Assembly: GCF_030272615.1 (NCBI RefSeq)
Contig: NC_081411.1
Location: 152,447,971-152,511,970, forward strand
Direction of reading: 5' to 3'
Length of the DNA stretch: 64,000 nucleotides
DNA from: Cryptomeria japonica
Lineage: Eukaryota > Streptophyta > Pinopsida > Cupressales > Cupressaceae
This document shows, piece after piece, positions 23,555-35,930 of the stretch (positions within the stretch are counted from its first letter, which is position 1; each line of letters starts with the position of its first letter). Made by a program: the position numbers and the translations under genes. The notes under the pieces are model-generated. The model saw only the letters and a program-made list of their open reading frames with translations, ran no database searches and was not told where the DNA came from.

Positions 23555-23850
23555 ACGCGCAACCGCGTCTGTGTCAGTGCCAGGCGCGTCTGTGTCGGAC
23601 AGGCGCGTCTGTATCGGGTCCAGGCGCGTCTATGCCTGGAACCGCGTTTGTGCTGAATACGGGTGCATTTGTGAAATGTAGAGGCGTCTGTGCCCTGTAG
23701 GGGCGTTTATGTCATGTAGGGACGTCTGTGTTCCTTGGTCGCATTTGTGCATGGTATAGGCACGTTTGTGTTCAGAAAACGCGTTTGTGTTGCAGAAGCG
23801 CGTTTATGCAGTATAGAAGCGCGTTTGTGTGTCAAAATGCATAGGTTGGA
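23555..23850 (+). repeat. Spaced CGCGTCTGTG motif array in the PMD intron
   Basis: About 14 degenerate copies of [G/A]CGCGT[C/T]TGTG every 18-25 bases. The same motif, in the opposite strand orientation, fills the Tat-B leader (35880-35930, 40953-41065 and 42270-42530). Confidence 0.8.
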
Positions 23851-23961
23851 TCTTTTTAGGTCAAATCGGCAGTTCTGTGATGAACATACGCTGTCGATTG
23901 GATAAACTGCTGAGAGGATACACTCAAGCAGGTCCTCTAGGAAGACTAGGATAGATCAAGG

Positions 23962-24160
23962 CACTTTGTGACAAATAGGGAGCACCAAGATAGGCAGCAC
24001 TTTGTGATGAATAGGGAGTGCGAATGTGAGTAACACTTTGTGATGAACAGGGAGCACTACTAGGATAGATAGCAACACTTTGTGATGAACAGTGAGTGTC
24101 ACTAGGATAGGTAAGCGTATGCATTTAGATAGCAAGTAGCATTTTGTGATAAACAGTGAA
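23962..24160 (+). repeat. Tandem CACTTTGTGATGAACAG units in the PMD intron
   Basis: Five copies start at 23962, 23998, 24034, 24076 and 24140; the first intervals are 36, 36 and 42 bases and the last is stretched to 64. Confidence 0.8.
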
Positions 24161-24198
24161 TGCCACGATAACTGACATGATTGATTGGTTGACTGCAG

Positions 24199-26133
24199 GA
24201 GTATCTGCCTATGTTGGAGTCACGGGAGAGATTCCCATCGACTCAGAGGTTGCGACCAGAGTTGTCGATTCAGGACATGATTTCTATTGAGGAGATGGGT
24301 CTCACACATGTGCTATATGTGCTCGAGTTTCGGGCAAACATGGGTTTGCTGACTGCGTTGGCTGAGAGATGGCACTCTGAGACGTGCGCGTTTCACCTGC
24401 CGATGGGTGAGATGACAGTGACATTGGAGAATGTGTACAGGATACTGCATATCCCGATCGATGGAGAGTTGATTCCATATGATCGTGACGGTGACAGGGA
24501 GGCATTGAGACGGGTGTTTCAGGATCCCGGTTTGGAGATGCGAGTAGGTCACGTGGCCTGGGATACCATGACCGCCACAGGTTTAGCATTGCCGGCTGTT
24601 ATTGGGGGAGCTATCAGTGGGTATTTATGTCCGGACAGAGCCACACGAGGATTGGCAGTTGGCTGGGGAGGGGCATTGGAGACACTGATGATAGAGCACA
24701 CCAGGTATGCATGGGGGCCATGTGTCCTGACCCATTTGTACTATGAGCTGCATCAGTTTGTGTACCATGGATCAGTGGGCTTGGGCTGCGGCGTTACTCT
24801 CCTTCAGGTGTGGGCATATGAACACCTTCCCATCACACGGCCGATCCACTTCAGAGGCAGAGGGCAGGGACGGAGCTTCGTGCATTTGTATGACATGATC
24901 ACATCCCAGCCTTGGATTGGTAGATTGGAGCATTGGAGGCGCGTCATAGATGACATAGACATGGTTATCTGGAGGTCGTACCTGGGGTGCGAGGAGTGGG
25001 AGGACGACACATTGGAGCTACCCTATGTATTCAGGAGCAGGTATCTGATGGGGCGGATGCCCTATATTCTGGAGAGGCAGCTTGTCGACAGGGTATGCAG
25101 GCAGTTTGGGCGGATTCAGCGGATGCCACGAGGCTCGGGCATGTATGCTCGCACAATCAGAGATCAGGTATAGTTCGGGCCACTGTTATCATATGATCAG
25201 GCCGTGACACAGCTGGCGGAGATGATGCCATTACCATGGGATATGTGGCCAGAGGTAGAGGATGCAGGGATGGACGCAGAGTACGTTGCGTATTGGGCAG
25301 AGCATCCCTTTCCGAGATTGACAGATCCGGGAGAGCTGCTGGAGGGAGAGGTGGGAGGGGATGATGAGGATGATGGTGGAGGAGATGGAGGCAGGGGCCG
25401 ATGGAGGCGGAGGGGAGTGGTGGGAGAGAGGCGAGTAGCGCCTCGGAGGGAGGGAGGACAGGAGAGAGCAGCTCAGGTGGTGAGAGGCCGGGGTGGACTG
25501 CCTCTATAGGTACCAGCAGCACAGGGTCCTAGACAGGTGCAGGGACAGGGACAGGTACAGGCACAGGTACCTATTCAGGCACCGAGATAGGTGTAGGCAG
25601 AGGCATAGGGACAGGCACCTGTAGAGGAGGAGCCACAGGCAGAGGCTGAGGGCGGAGATCCTGAGGAGGATGAGCTGTTGAGGCTGCGAGAGATCTGCCA
25701 GGGCCAGGCAGATGAGATTGAGGATTTCGTGCGGGAGAGGGATCACCTCAGGATCAGGCTCAGGGACACAGAGCGAGAGAGAGACCAGGCCATCCAAAGA
25801 TATACTGAGGCCGAGACAGCTCTGAGGGTAGGGAGGCGAGCAGCAGAGGATGCAGGGGCAAGCTACGCATATGTGCTGCGAGCCGGAGAGGAGATCGCCT
25901 ACTGGAGGGATCTATACTATGCTGTTGTGCCAGCAGATCAGCGGGCGAGGAGCTTCCATAGATCGTCGCGCACAGCGACGGCTACGGGAGGGAGTCGCAG
26001 GAGGCAGGCGTCCAGCGGTGGGGTCATGGGCCCTCCACCACCACCAGAGAGACAGGGGGATCCTGGAGCGGGTCCATCTACAGCTCAGACTCCTTCGAGG
26101 CCAGGCGGCTCCGAGGGAGGGAGTTCATCATAG
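24199..26133 (+). CDS. PMD (MAIN/MAIL-like) protein of Tat-B, exon 2, with in-frame stops
   Basis: One reading frame from the acceptor (24199) to TAG at 26131, about 644 codons, with no frameshift. It is interrupted by TAG at 25171 (Tat-A has TGG there), 25507, 25588, 25594 and 25606, all one transition from CAG or TGG. The N-terminal 320 residues are a plant mobile domain: GLLTALAERWHSET, FHLPMGEMTVTLENVYRIL, RGLAVGWGGALE, a TRPIHFRGRGQGRS segment and a WRSYLGCEEW segment. An acidic-glycine and arginine stretch, a Gln/Pro/Ala repeat, a predicted coiled coil (about 25675-25850: LRLREICQGQADEIEDF onward) and a Gly/Ser/Pro tail follow. PMD proteins in plants act in nuclear gene and transposon silencing. 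The region is visibly more GC- and CpG-rich than its surroundings, which suggests capture from a host-like source. Whether it is still translated is unknown. Confidence 0.8.
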
Positions 26134-27879
26134 CCATAGAGGGCTCCCCATTGTATCAGTATATGTATCATTTTTGTATTGTAGACACCTGCGGGTGATT
26201 CTTTTGTAGCCATATGATTCTTTTGACATCATTGTATCATGACACATTTTGATTATATATGAGATGATTCATTTTTGCGGCAGCTATATGCATGTGTACC
26301 TTATGTGATGAGATGTTCTTATGTGATACATGTTTTATGATATGGATGCTTATATGATGCGATGCAATATATATTTGTTCTTTTATGTTGTATATATGAT
26401 GCATGATGCAAATATGAATGTATGTAATGCAAATGAATATGATACTGCAAATGATTATTTACATAATGAAAATGTGAGATGTGCTAACATGTGTTGTATG
26501 CAGGATGTGATGCATTTATGATATCTATATGTATGTAGGAAATGCTTATATGTGGTAATGCAGGTGTAACTACATGAAATGCAAATATTTTTTGGTGTGT
26601 CAGTATACTCAGTCATGTGACAGCGGGCTATGCAGACTCGACAAGGACAATGGAAGTCAATCAAGAAAGGGGGATGGAAGATAGAAGATATGAATGTGAA
26701 AGAGCTTCTTGTGCGTTATCATCATTGAGCTTTATTATGGCAAAATAGGTTATGACAATCGAGGCATTTGTTCGACCCAGAAAGTCATTGTACCTATTTG
26801 CATGGAGATAAGACAGTCACAAACAAGGAATGCCCCAGTTCATACTAGACTCACAGCGTCCTCATATCCTTGGACAAGTCATAGCATTACTAAAAGACAA
26901 TCCATAGACAGCAAACAAAATAGGTGATGATACCCCATCCTCGCTTTTCTAGTCAAAGACATCCTGGAGATAGAATCTCTAGTCAAAGACATCCTAGAAA
27001 AGCTAAAAGACATGTCACCAAAAGATAAAATCAAAAGAAAACCAAGACTCGACACCAACATCCACTGTAGTCCTCAAGTTTAGTGTCTCTTGTCACTTGT
27101 TTAAGTCTTATTCGATTGTGGTCACAATGTTCACTTTCACAAAAAGGATAGATAGCACTGAACCATATGTTGTATGAGTCTGTTGAAAGATTTGATTTTG
27201 TTGAAGCTCATTGTTGCTACTGTGTCTCATCTGAAACTGACTGAATCCATGAAACTGATACTTTATTGTGGAGAAGATGAAACTTTATTGTGGATCTGGC
27301 GATGCAGATGTTGCTTTATTGCGGATTGTGCGCGGATAGACTTGAAGGAAGCTGGAAGAAACTGTACTCCTCGAAACATGTGATGTTCTCAGTTCCACAC
27401 CCATTACTAGACGTAGGATTTGTCGTAGTCATAGATAGGCTCTGATTTATTATGGATGGAAAGGGAGTGAAAAGGGAGGGTTTATTATGAATGGCTAACC
27501 AATCTTGGGTAGATCAATAACAAGCCATGATGGGAATGGGTAAGTTTATTATGAACGAATAGGTTGTGAGTGTGTGCAAAGTGAAATGATGAAAGAGAGT
27601 CCTGAAAGAGGGAGGAGCAAAGTCTCTACGCATGGCGCTGGTGACCCAGTTTTCACCATGGTACTTGCCCAGGGCGCCACCGAAGTGGTTTTCATCGTTG
27701 GACGAAATTATTTCTCTTTACTTTTTTTGATTTTTCAATTTTTTTGTTGTCACAAGGTGCCTGTTTGCCAGGTTTTCACCAAGTAACGATTTTTTTTTTT
27801 TTGTTTTATAATTTTTTTTGTATTTTTTAATTTTTTATTTTTTTTTTTTGTATTTTTGAATTAGGATGCTCTGAAGAGC
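26134..27879. other. Tat-B spacer between PMD gene end and pol end
   Basis: Tail-to-tail region. The first 500 bases are ATGATG-rich, as after the Tat-A PMD gene. At 27600-27700 a block with GGTGAAAACC-like sequence (minus strand) is shared with Tat-C. T-runs lie at 27789-27855. Short open stretches on both strands have no recognisable product. Confidence 0.6.
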
Positions 27880-30800
27880 TTATGTGTAGAACCTGCGAAG
27901 GTGCATGCTATTGATAGGATCTTCCAAGGGTTCACCTTCTGTAGTTGAGAGCTGATATGCCCCAGATCCATATACCGTTGTGATGATGTAAGGACCAAGC
28001 CAGTTTGGTTCGAACTTGCCCTTCTTATCTCTGTCTTGCTGATTCTTGGGGTTCTCTCTGAGGACTAAGTCATCTACTTCAAATGTGCGAGGCTTAACTT
28101 TGTGATTGTAACTGTGACTCATTTGTTGTTGGTAAGCCTTGAGATGATTAAAAGCGGTGTGCCTTCATTCCTCCAGCAGTTCTAATTCTTGTAAGCGAGA
28201 GACCCTATAGTCTTCATCGTTGATTATGTTTCTCAAGAAGACCCGTAAAGAAGGTAGCTCAACCTCAATAGGCAAGATGGCTTTAGCGTCGTAGACAAGT
28301 GAGTAGGGTGTAGCTCCTGTAGGTGTGCGGACACTTGTGCGGTAGGCCCAAAGTGCAGGATTGAGTTGGACATGCCAGTTACGGCCAGCGTCGTCGACTG
28401 TCTTTTTAAGGATTTTGAGAATTGTTTTATTAGATGCCTCAGCTTGGCCATTACCTTGAGGGTAATATGGTGTGGAGAAACGATGAGAGATATGGAAGCA
28501 GTCACAGAGTTCACGAACATCCTAATTTTTGAAGGGACGCCCGTTATCAGTAACAATGGAAGTAGGAATCCCGTATCGACAAATGATGTAGTTCAGGATG
28601 AAGGTAGCGATTTGTTTCTCAGTAACTTGTGTGAGAGGCATGGCTTCAATCCACTTTGTAAAATACTCTGTGGCTGTGATAATGAATTTATGTCCATTGG
28701 AAGAAGGAGGGTGAATCTTGCCTATGAGATCGAGTCCCCACTGACAAAAGGGCCAAGGAGATGCAAGTGGTTGTAGTTCCTGTACTGGTGCATGTATGAG
28801 GTCTCCATGAATTTGAAACTGCTTACATTTCTTGACAAACTGATATGCATCTTTTTCCATAGTAGGCCAGTAGTATCCAGTCCTGATGAGTTTCTTGGCC
28901 AAGGTAGGACCACTAGTATGCGGACCACATATCCCTTCATGCACTTCTCGTAACGCAATCTGAGCTTCGTCACTCTCTAAACATCTAAGAAGGGTGCCAT
29001 CTAGACCTCGTCGGTATAGGATATCAGCTAAAATGACGTATCGAGAGGATTGGCGAATGAAAGTACGGCGTTGATTGTTCAATAGATCGGGAGGTAAGAT
29101 ATTGTCGCGAAGGTATGTGAATATGGAACCATATAACTGGGATTCAAGACCAACAACACATATCATTTCCGTAGGAGTGATTTCATATGACGGAATCAGC
29201 AGGTTGTCTACCAGGAACTCATAGCAAGTCTCATTTTGCGGTAGATCAATGAGCGAAGCAATTGTAGCCATGGCATCTGCAACGCGATTCTGTTCTCTTG
29301 GTATCTGCTCAAACTCTATCTTCGCAAAATGTTGTTTTAGCTCATCTACTAGTTGTTTGTAAGGCATTAGCTTTTCATCTTTTGTTTGATAATCATCAGT
29401 TGCTTGACGGATGACAAGTTGAGAATCCCCAAAAACACGAAGTTCTTGGATCTTCCATTGAACTGCAATTCTTAACCCAGTTGTTAATGCCTCGTATTCC
29501 GCTATATTGTTGGTGCAAGGAAATGACAAGTGGTATGATTTTGGTATAGAATCGCGTTGAGGAGTTATAAAGAGTATACCCGCTCCTGCCCCGTGCTGTG
29601 TGTATGAGCCGTCAAAATATAATTGCCATGGCTTTGCAGGTGATATTGTTAGAATGGACTCATCTGGAAATTCTAACTGTAGAGGAGCATCATCTATCAT
29701 GGGAGCATCTGCCAGTTGATCTGCAATTGCTTGTCCTTTTATAGCTTTTTTGTCCACGTACTCGATGTCAAATTCACTCAAAATCATTACCCACTTGGCC
29801 AGCCACCCAGTAAGTGTAGCTTTGTTGAGAAGATATTTTAGTGGATCAATTCTGGCAATCAACTTAGTCTTGTGAGTGAGCATATAATGTCGTAATTTTT
29901 GTGAAGCAAAGACCACAACGAGACATGCACGCTCGATTGGTGTGTAGTTCAGCTCATATCCCACCAATGTGCAACTGATATAGTAGACTGCTTTTTCCTT
30001 GCCGTCAGGTATTTGTTGTGCTAGGAGTGCCCCTAGTGCTGTTGGAGTAGCCGATATGTAAAGTAGCAATGGTTGATCTGGAATTGGTGGCATCAAAACT
30101 GGTGGGTTCAACAGATAATCTTTGAGCGTCTGAAAAGCTTGTTGACAGTTCTCATCCCATTTGAACTTGATGTTTTTGTGTAGCGGGTGCTGGAAAGGGT
30201 TACACTTATCTGCAAGTTGTGCTATGAATCTTCGTATGGACTGGAGTCTCCCTTGTAAGGACCTAAGTTGACTGATATTCCTTGGTGGCGGCATGTCCAA
30301 GATAGCCTTGACTTTTGCTGGATCGGCTTCGATTCCTCTTTTAGACACAATGAATCCTAGGAGCTTCCCGGAGGTTACTCCAAAGACGCATTTCTTTGGA
30401 TTTAGTCTTACCTTATATTTTTCCAGCCGATCAAAGACAACTGAAAGGATGTTCAAGTGGGTATTTCTGTCTATTGATTTAACCAAAAGGTCGTCAACAT
30501 AATCTTCCACCGTTACATGCATAAGATCATGAAAGATAGTGGTCATGGCCCGTTGATACGTGGCACCTACATTTTTCAGCCCAAAGGGCATGACATTCTA
30601 GCAGAAGGTTCCCCATGGATAAGTAAATGATGTTTTATGTTGATCTTCGGGTGCTATCCTGATTTGATTATATCCAGAAAATCCATCCATTAAAGATAAC
30701 ATTTCATGGCCTGCTGTGAGATCAACAATTAAATCAATGTTTGGTAATGGGAAATCGTCCTTTGGACAAGCCTTGTTGATATCTCTGAAATCTGTACATA

Positions 30801-33800
30801 TTCGGATGTTGCGATCCGGTTTGCTGATAGGTACTAAATTGGAAATCCATTCAGGATAATCAATTGGGCGTATGAATCCGACATCCAATAATTTCTCTAG
30901 CTCTGCCTTGACTAGCAATGCCACTTGTGGATGCATTTTCCTTAATTTCTGCTTTACTGGTTTTGCCCCCGATTTGACTGTTAAATGATGCATCACCAAA
31001 TTCGGGTCTAGCCCAGGCATATCAGCGTATGACCATGCAAAGTTGACTTGTCGTTCCTTGAAAAAGCTTATGAATTTTGTCCTCTCGGCCTCTGTCAATG
31101 ATTGAGCCAAAAATATGTTGTGTGGAACCTCTGCTATACCGATGTTTGTCTTTATAGTCTCCTCTACCAACATGGATGATTTTTCCTCGTATGATGCTAG
31201 GAGAATGTCGAGCCTTCCATCTTCAGGCGCCTCAGAGAGGTTTTCACCCTCAGATACGTCCTTTCTTTTTACTTTTTTGGAGTCAGATAGCGCCACAGTG
31301 TGGTTTTCGCCATAAGACCCTTGTTTTGTTTTTATTTTCACATTTTTGCGACTAGAAGGCCTGACACCGTCACCAAAGTATGCTATGTTGTTGAGCTCTA
31401 TGGCGTATCCTGCTTTGTAGTCTCCAGGGGGAAGATCATCTCGAATGCCAAGGTAGTCGATAATAGCTTCGTCATTTTGAAATGTATCAAATTGTGCTGG
31501 TCCTTCATGATCCCAGTCAATGAGTTGGGGATGAACAAGGGGAAGGTCTTTAGTGCTTTCAGGGTTTGCAGGACTAATAGTGAAGATGTGGTTATATTTA
31601 GGTATGTCAAGGTAATCGTCGAGGTCATCGATGGCACTCTCCTCATCAGTTTTGATCGTGAGCGAATCTAAATTGTCATCACTAGTAGAGCCTTCTGGGA
31701 CAGGTGTCCTCATCCTATGTGATTTTGACCTAGGACCTTGAAACGAAGCTTGTGCGGGATCCTTATGGGTTGGTTCTTGACCAACTCTGAACTTTTTGTA
31801 AAATTCCTCCTCCTCTGTGGGTTCATCTGGCTCTCTGAATGTTTCAGTGAGCTCATAGTCACTGGAGGATTTGTCTGAACCCCACTCCCACTCATTAGAA
31901 TCTGTGGAAGGATAATCCTCTTGTTGAACTTTGGCAACTTTAATTCGCCATACCTCTTTTGTTCTTTTATTATGTAGTCTGGGATTCAGAAAACCAAGCC
32001 CCTTGGAGCGTTCCCTTCTTGTAGTTAGCTCAGGTTGTAAGGGCTCCATGACACCTTCTTTGCATAGTCCGAGAGGGCTTTTTCCATCATACCCAAATCT
32101 TTGCAAAATTTTGAAGCCTTTGCCATAGTTCTCATAGGGTATAATAATCTGATCATGTGTGTCCTCTTCAACGTCCTTATAGAGCATTTTATATAAATTT
32201 TCTTCTTCTAGTTCACCCCATTTTTTAAAGATGGTAGGATCCCATTTGAGCATCATGATGGACATTTGCTTGTTAGGATGTGGCCTCCCATATTCCTTGG
32301 GAGAGGTCATGACTTGTCGTAAAAACATTGTTTGATTCAAAGTGTATTCTCCCATGCCTTTGTCTTGAAACTTGGCTCTAAGTTCACCTTGTTTGGATGT
32401 CGAGAGCTTTAATGACTTAGGATCAATATATGCTGAAGAAGGAGTAGCCTCATGATTGCTGGGGATGATAGTCTCAGTATGTGATCTCAAGTTATTACAA
32501 TATATGAATGGATTCGGATCACCATTGACCGTTACCTCGACTCCATTGTGAGGAAACTTAATGCACTGATGGTATGTTGATGGGACTGCCCTCATTTCAT
32601 GAATCCACGGACGTCCTAGCAATATGTTATACGTGAGATCTAGATCTAGGACTTGACAAACCACATCCTTTGTGACTGGCCCTATTCTTAGTGGTAAGGT
32701 GACTGTGCCCTTGGACGAGCGCTCTTCATCATCATAAGCCTTGATGGTGATTTGGTTTGTAGCATTCACAGCCTTGTCAGAATATCCCAATTGTCTTATG
32801 GTACTCAAGGTACAAATATTAAGACCTGCTCCTCCATCTATCAGGACTCGCTTTATTCTATGTTTATGTATGAAGGCTTCAACATGTAGAGGTGCATTAT
32901 GTGGCTGACTTATGGAGGCGTCATCGGCTTTTGTAAATGTGAGGGAGTGTGGAACGGATAGGTATCCCACCATGGCTTGAAATTGGTCCACGTTTAGATC
33001 AGTAGGAACAGCAGTATCTCTCAAGATTTTGTCAAGGATAGCTTTATGTGCAGGAGATATACGTAAGAGCTCAAGAATAGAGATAAGTGCAGGTGTCTTC
33101 CCTAGTTGTTCTACAAGGTCGTACTTAGGCTTGATTGATGAAAGATTGGTATTCTTAGTGGAGGCACCTGGCAACGTGATCTTACCTCGACGGGTTGTAA
33201 CATGACATTCAGAGGTAGATTCGGACGAAGATCCCACACCTTTTAGGACAATTTTGGGTCTCTGAGAAGGATTCTCAGGATTTTTGTTTTTGATAGTAAT
33301 GGTAGAGATATGATTGTCCATTGAGATGTGATTGATAGTAGAATCATAATTGTAAGGTGCTCTAGTATAATTGGCTTGATCATCTGTGACTTTGCCTTTT
33401 CCTTTGTCATGTTTTGGGAATGGTTCCTTAAACATCTCATGCTCTTGATTAGATGAATGTCCCTCAATCTCTATATCTCCTCTGTCAATGAGATCTTGCA
33501 CAATGTTTTTCAATCGATGGCAATTACCTGTCTTGTGACCCTTGCTCTTATGAAACTCACAAAATTCATCATCATTCCACCAATTCGGTTTGACCTTTGG
33601 TTCATATGGAGGAAAGTCTGGAACCGTGATTACTTTGTTTGCTACAAGCTTTTTGAATACTGATTCAAGTGGTTCTCCCAATGGAGTGTACTTCCTTCGT
33701 GGTTTAGAAGTTGTTTGATTGTTCACTTGATTGTTGGTAGAACTTGATCTAGAAAAGACGAACTTTGGTCTCACTGTGTTGGCATCAACAACGCCATCAT

Positions 33801-35391
33801 TAACTATATTCTTGTTCTTGTTCCAAAATTTTGGTTTGTCCTTTCCTTTGAAGTCTTCTTTGTTTTCTTTGAATAGCTTGATAACTCCTTGTTCAATTAA
33901 GACCTTTTCTGTTGCTAGGTCCTTTTCAATGACATCCTTGAATGTAGACAAACAAGCTTTTCTGAGATCATATCCAATAGCCTTGTTAATGTTTTGTGTG
34001 AACATCTCCACCATTTGTTTCTGTGGGATTTTGCAAGAGCATCTGCTAGCTAAATTTCTCCATCTCTGTAAAAATGTTGCGAAAGATTCTCCTTCCTTTT
34101 GTTTAGTATTGCACAAGGTAGTAACTGAGACATCTGTTTCAATGTTGTAGGAGAAATGCTGAATGAATGCCTCTGCTAAGTCGCCCCATGACTTAATACC
34201 AGGAGGTAATTGAGAAAACCATTCCATAGCTTGATCTCCTAAGCTCTGTGGGAACAACCTCATTAAGTATGTTTCTTTTGCGGCTACCTCAATGCAAGCT
34301 GTGAAGAATTGTCTTATGTGTGCCTTGGGGTCTCCTCTCCCTCTATATTTATCGAATTTTGGTGTCACAAAATGTGGAGGAAATGGCGGCATTGGAATGC
34401 TCTTATCGAAGGGATAAGGGCATATATCTCTCATGGTGTATGTAGGTTTTGATGTACCCATGTCCTCCACCTTCTTTTGTAGATCTCTAATTTGTTGCTC
34501 CAAATTATTCTTGGGAGGAGATGGATTTCTTGTAGCATACCCCATGTTTGAAATACCCATTTGAGGAGGAGCTTGTTGCATGTATGGATGATACTGATCG
34601 TAGACATGTCCATATGGAGGTCTATATTGTTGCGACATGTATGGAGCACTTGGCATAACTTCTTGTTGAGGGACCCCATATCTGTTTTGTGTGTATAAAC
34701 CATATTCAACAGGTCTTTCATTTTCCATTGTGTTGCCCCCAATTTTGACATGAGGTCTTCTTGCGTCAAAATTTTGAGGATGTCCTTGAGTATCCACTTG
34801 TCTTGATTGATTCATACCTTGAGCATGTGATTGAGCATAAGGCCTCCATGATGGTCCTTGAGTGTAAGTATCATATGTTTGAGCTTGTGTATGTGGGATT
34901 GCTGGCTTTTGAAGCAAAGCTGATGGTGACTCCGGCATCATATTATTCGGTCCTCTATTTCCTCCACTATTTGGTCTCCTTTGATCCATGTTAGGTTGAG
35001 CTTATTGTGAAGGTCGACTTTCCATAAGTTGAGATAAGTCAAAATCATGCGGTATTTTAGCTCCACTTTGTGCCATCATGTTTAAAAAGTATTGACGATC
35101 TCTCCTCATTATCTCTTCAACCAATCTATTGAATTGAGGGTCCATTATGGATTCTTGTATGTCTGCTGATAGTATTGAAGAATTGTCCACTGTGTCATTG
35201 TGCGTAGCATTGTTGTTTATAGTGTTTGCGCTTTCCACATTTGGATTGTGTCTATAAACATTCATGTATGGTAATGTAGTGTGCTCAGGATTGTAGAATA
35301 GATCATTGTCATACTCATAAGAACTCATATTTACGGATTCTTGAGCTTCTTTAGCTATTCTCCTAGATTTTTGAAGGCGGGTTTCAACCAT
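27880..35391 (-). pseudogene. Tat-B gag-pol polyprotein, full length, four in-frame stops
   Basis: About 2500 codons in one frame, no frameshift. Stops lie at 35002-35004 (TAA), 30595-30597 (TAG, expected Trp), 28519-28521 (TAG, expected Gln) and 28165-28167 (TGA). Gag from 35391, with the Retrotrans_gag core at about 34340-33900 and a CEFHKSKGHKTGNC knuckle at about 33520-33561; protease LIDGGAGLN near 32844; G-patch GKGFKILQRFGYDGKSPLG at about 32065-32125; RT from about 31020 with catalytic YVDD at 30490-30501. The first RNase H has no obvious acidic start (LLLYISATP). An archaeal-type RNase H has YFDGS near 29613, AEYEAL and FGDSQ. The integrase has an HHCC finger near 28820-28940, core aspartates near 28730 and 28545, and the C-terminal domain ends at 27880. 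The second Cys of the integrase CxxC is Phe (KKCKQFQIHG). The dual RNase H places it in the Tat lineage. Mobilisation would need proteins in trans. Confidence 0.93.
32060..32130 (-). other. G-patch domain in the Tat-B polyprotein
   Basis: YGKGFKILQRFGYDGKSPLG follows the protease by about 230 residues and precedes RT. It has the glycine-aromatic spacing of G-patch domains, which in other proteins bind and activate DEAH-box helicases. Tat-A has the same motif in the same place (18880-18942). Its role in a Ty3 polyprotein is inferred only by analogy with betaretroviruses, which carry a G-patch after protease. Confidence 0.7.
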
Positions 35392-35879
35392 GAACTAGGT
35401 GTTAGACCAAGATGTGAGAAACTAGATGAAGAATGAAAAAGTATGGAAAACCAAGAGTTGTATGGAGTGTAAGTGAATCTTGAGGTGTACTTGAAATGTC
35501 CAAAGTGTAAGACCAAGTATGTAAGTAGTAGAGTAGGTGTGACTTCCAAAGAGAGGATAGTTTCTCTTGATGAGGTAAGTTGACCTTGACTCTAAGTAAG
35601 ACCAAATGAGACCCAAAGGTAAGAAACCTTGATGAGGGACCACTTAGCAAAGTGTAGTTGTATGTAGTGTGTTGACAAAGTATGATGAGGACAAGCAAGT
35701 GACCTTTTGACTCAAGTTTAGACAATTGTGAATGTAAAATGAGATGTAAAGAAATGATGGACTGTGTGAAACCTTAGAACAGGCTGAATGCTAGATGAAA
35801 CCTGAAGAGACAACTTAAGAAGCTCAAGTATTCCGAAACTGATTTCTTTTGTTTGCTGGACTGTGAAATTTTCAATCCT

Positions 35880-35930
35880 GGACACAGACGCTTCTGTATA
35901 CTTCACAGACGCGATTCCCAGACACAGACG
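35880..35930 (-). repeat. CGCGTCTGTG motif cluster in the Tat-B leader, gag-side part
   Basis: CACAGACG-type copies on the plus strand, interrupted by Copia-F and continued at 40953-41065 (about eight copies in all). Confidence 0.75.

Larger units (their letters stand above)
23445..24198 (+). other. Intron of the Tat-B PMD gene
   Basis: A 754-base GT-AG intron (GTAAGT ... GACTGCAG). It holds two repeat families: about 14 spaced copies of a CGCGTCTGTG-like motif (23555-23850) and five copies of a CACTTTGTGATGAACAG-type unit (23962-24160). A CTGAC about 20-30 bases before the acceptor could be the branch site. Confidence 0.6.

Noticed and set aside
24302-24589. Minus-strand open stretches under the PMD gene
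   Set aside because: They mirror the GC-rich PMD exon, match no family and contain no domain.
30293-34150. Plus-strand open stretches under Tat-B gag-pol
   Set aside because: Shadows of the conserved polyprotein frame.
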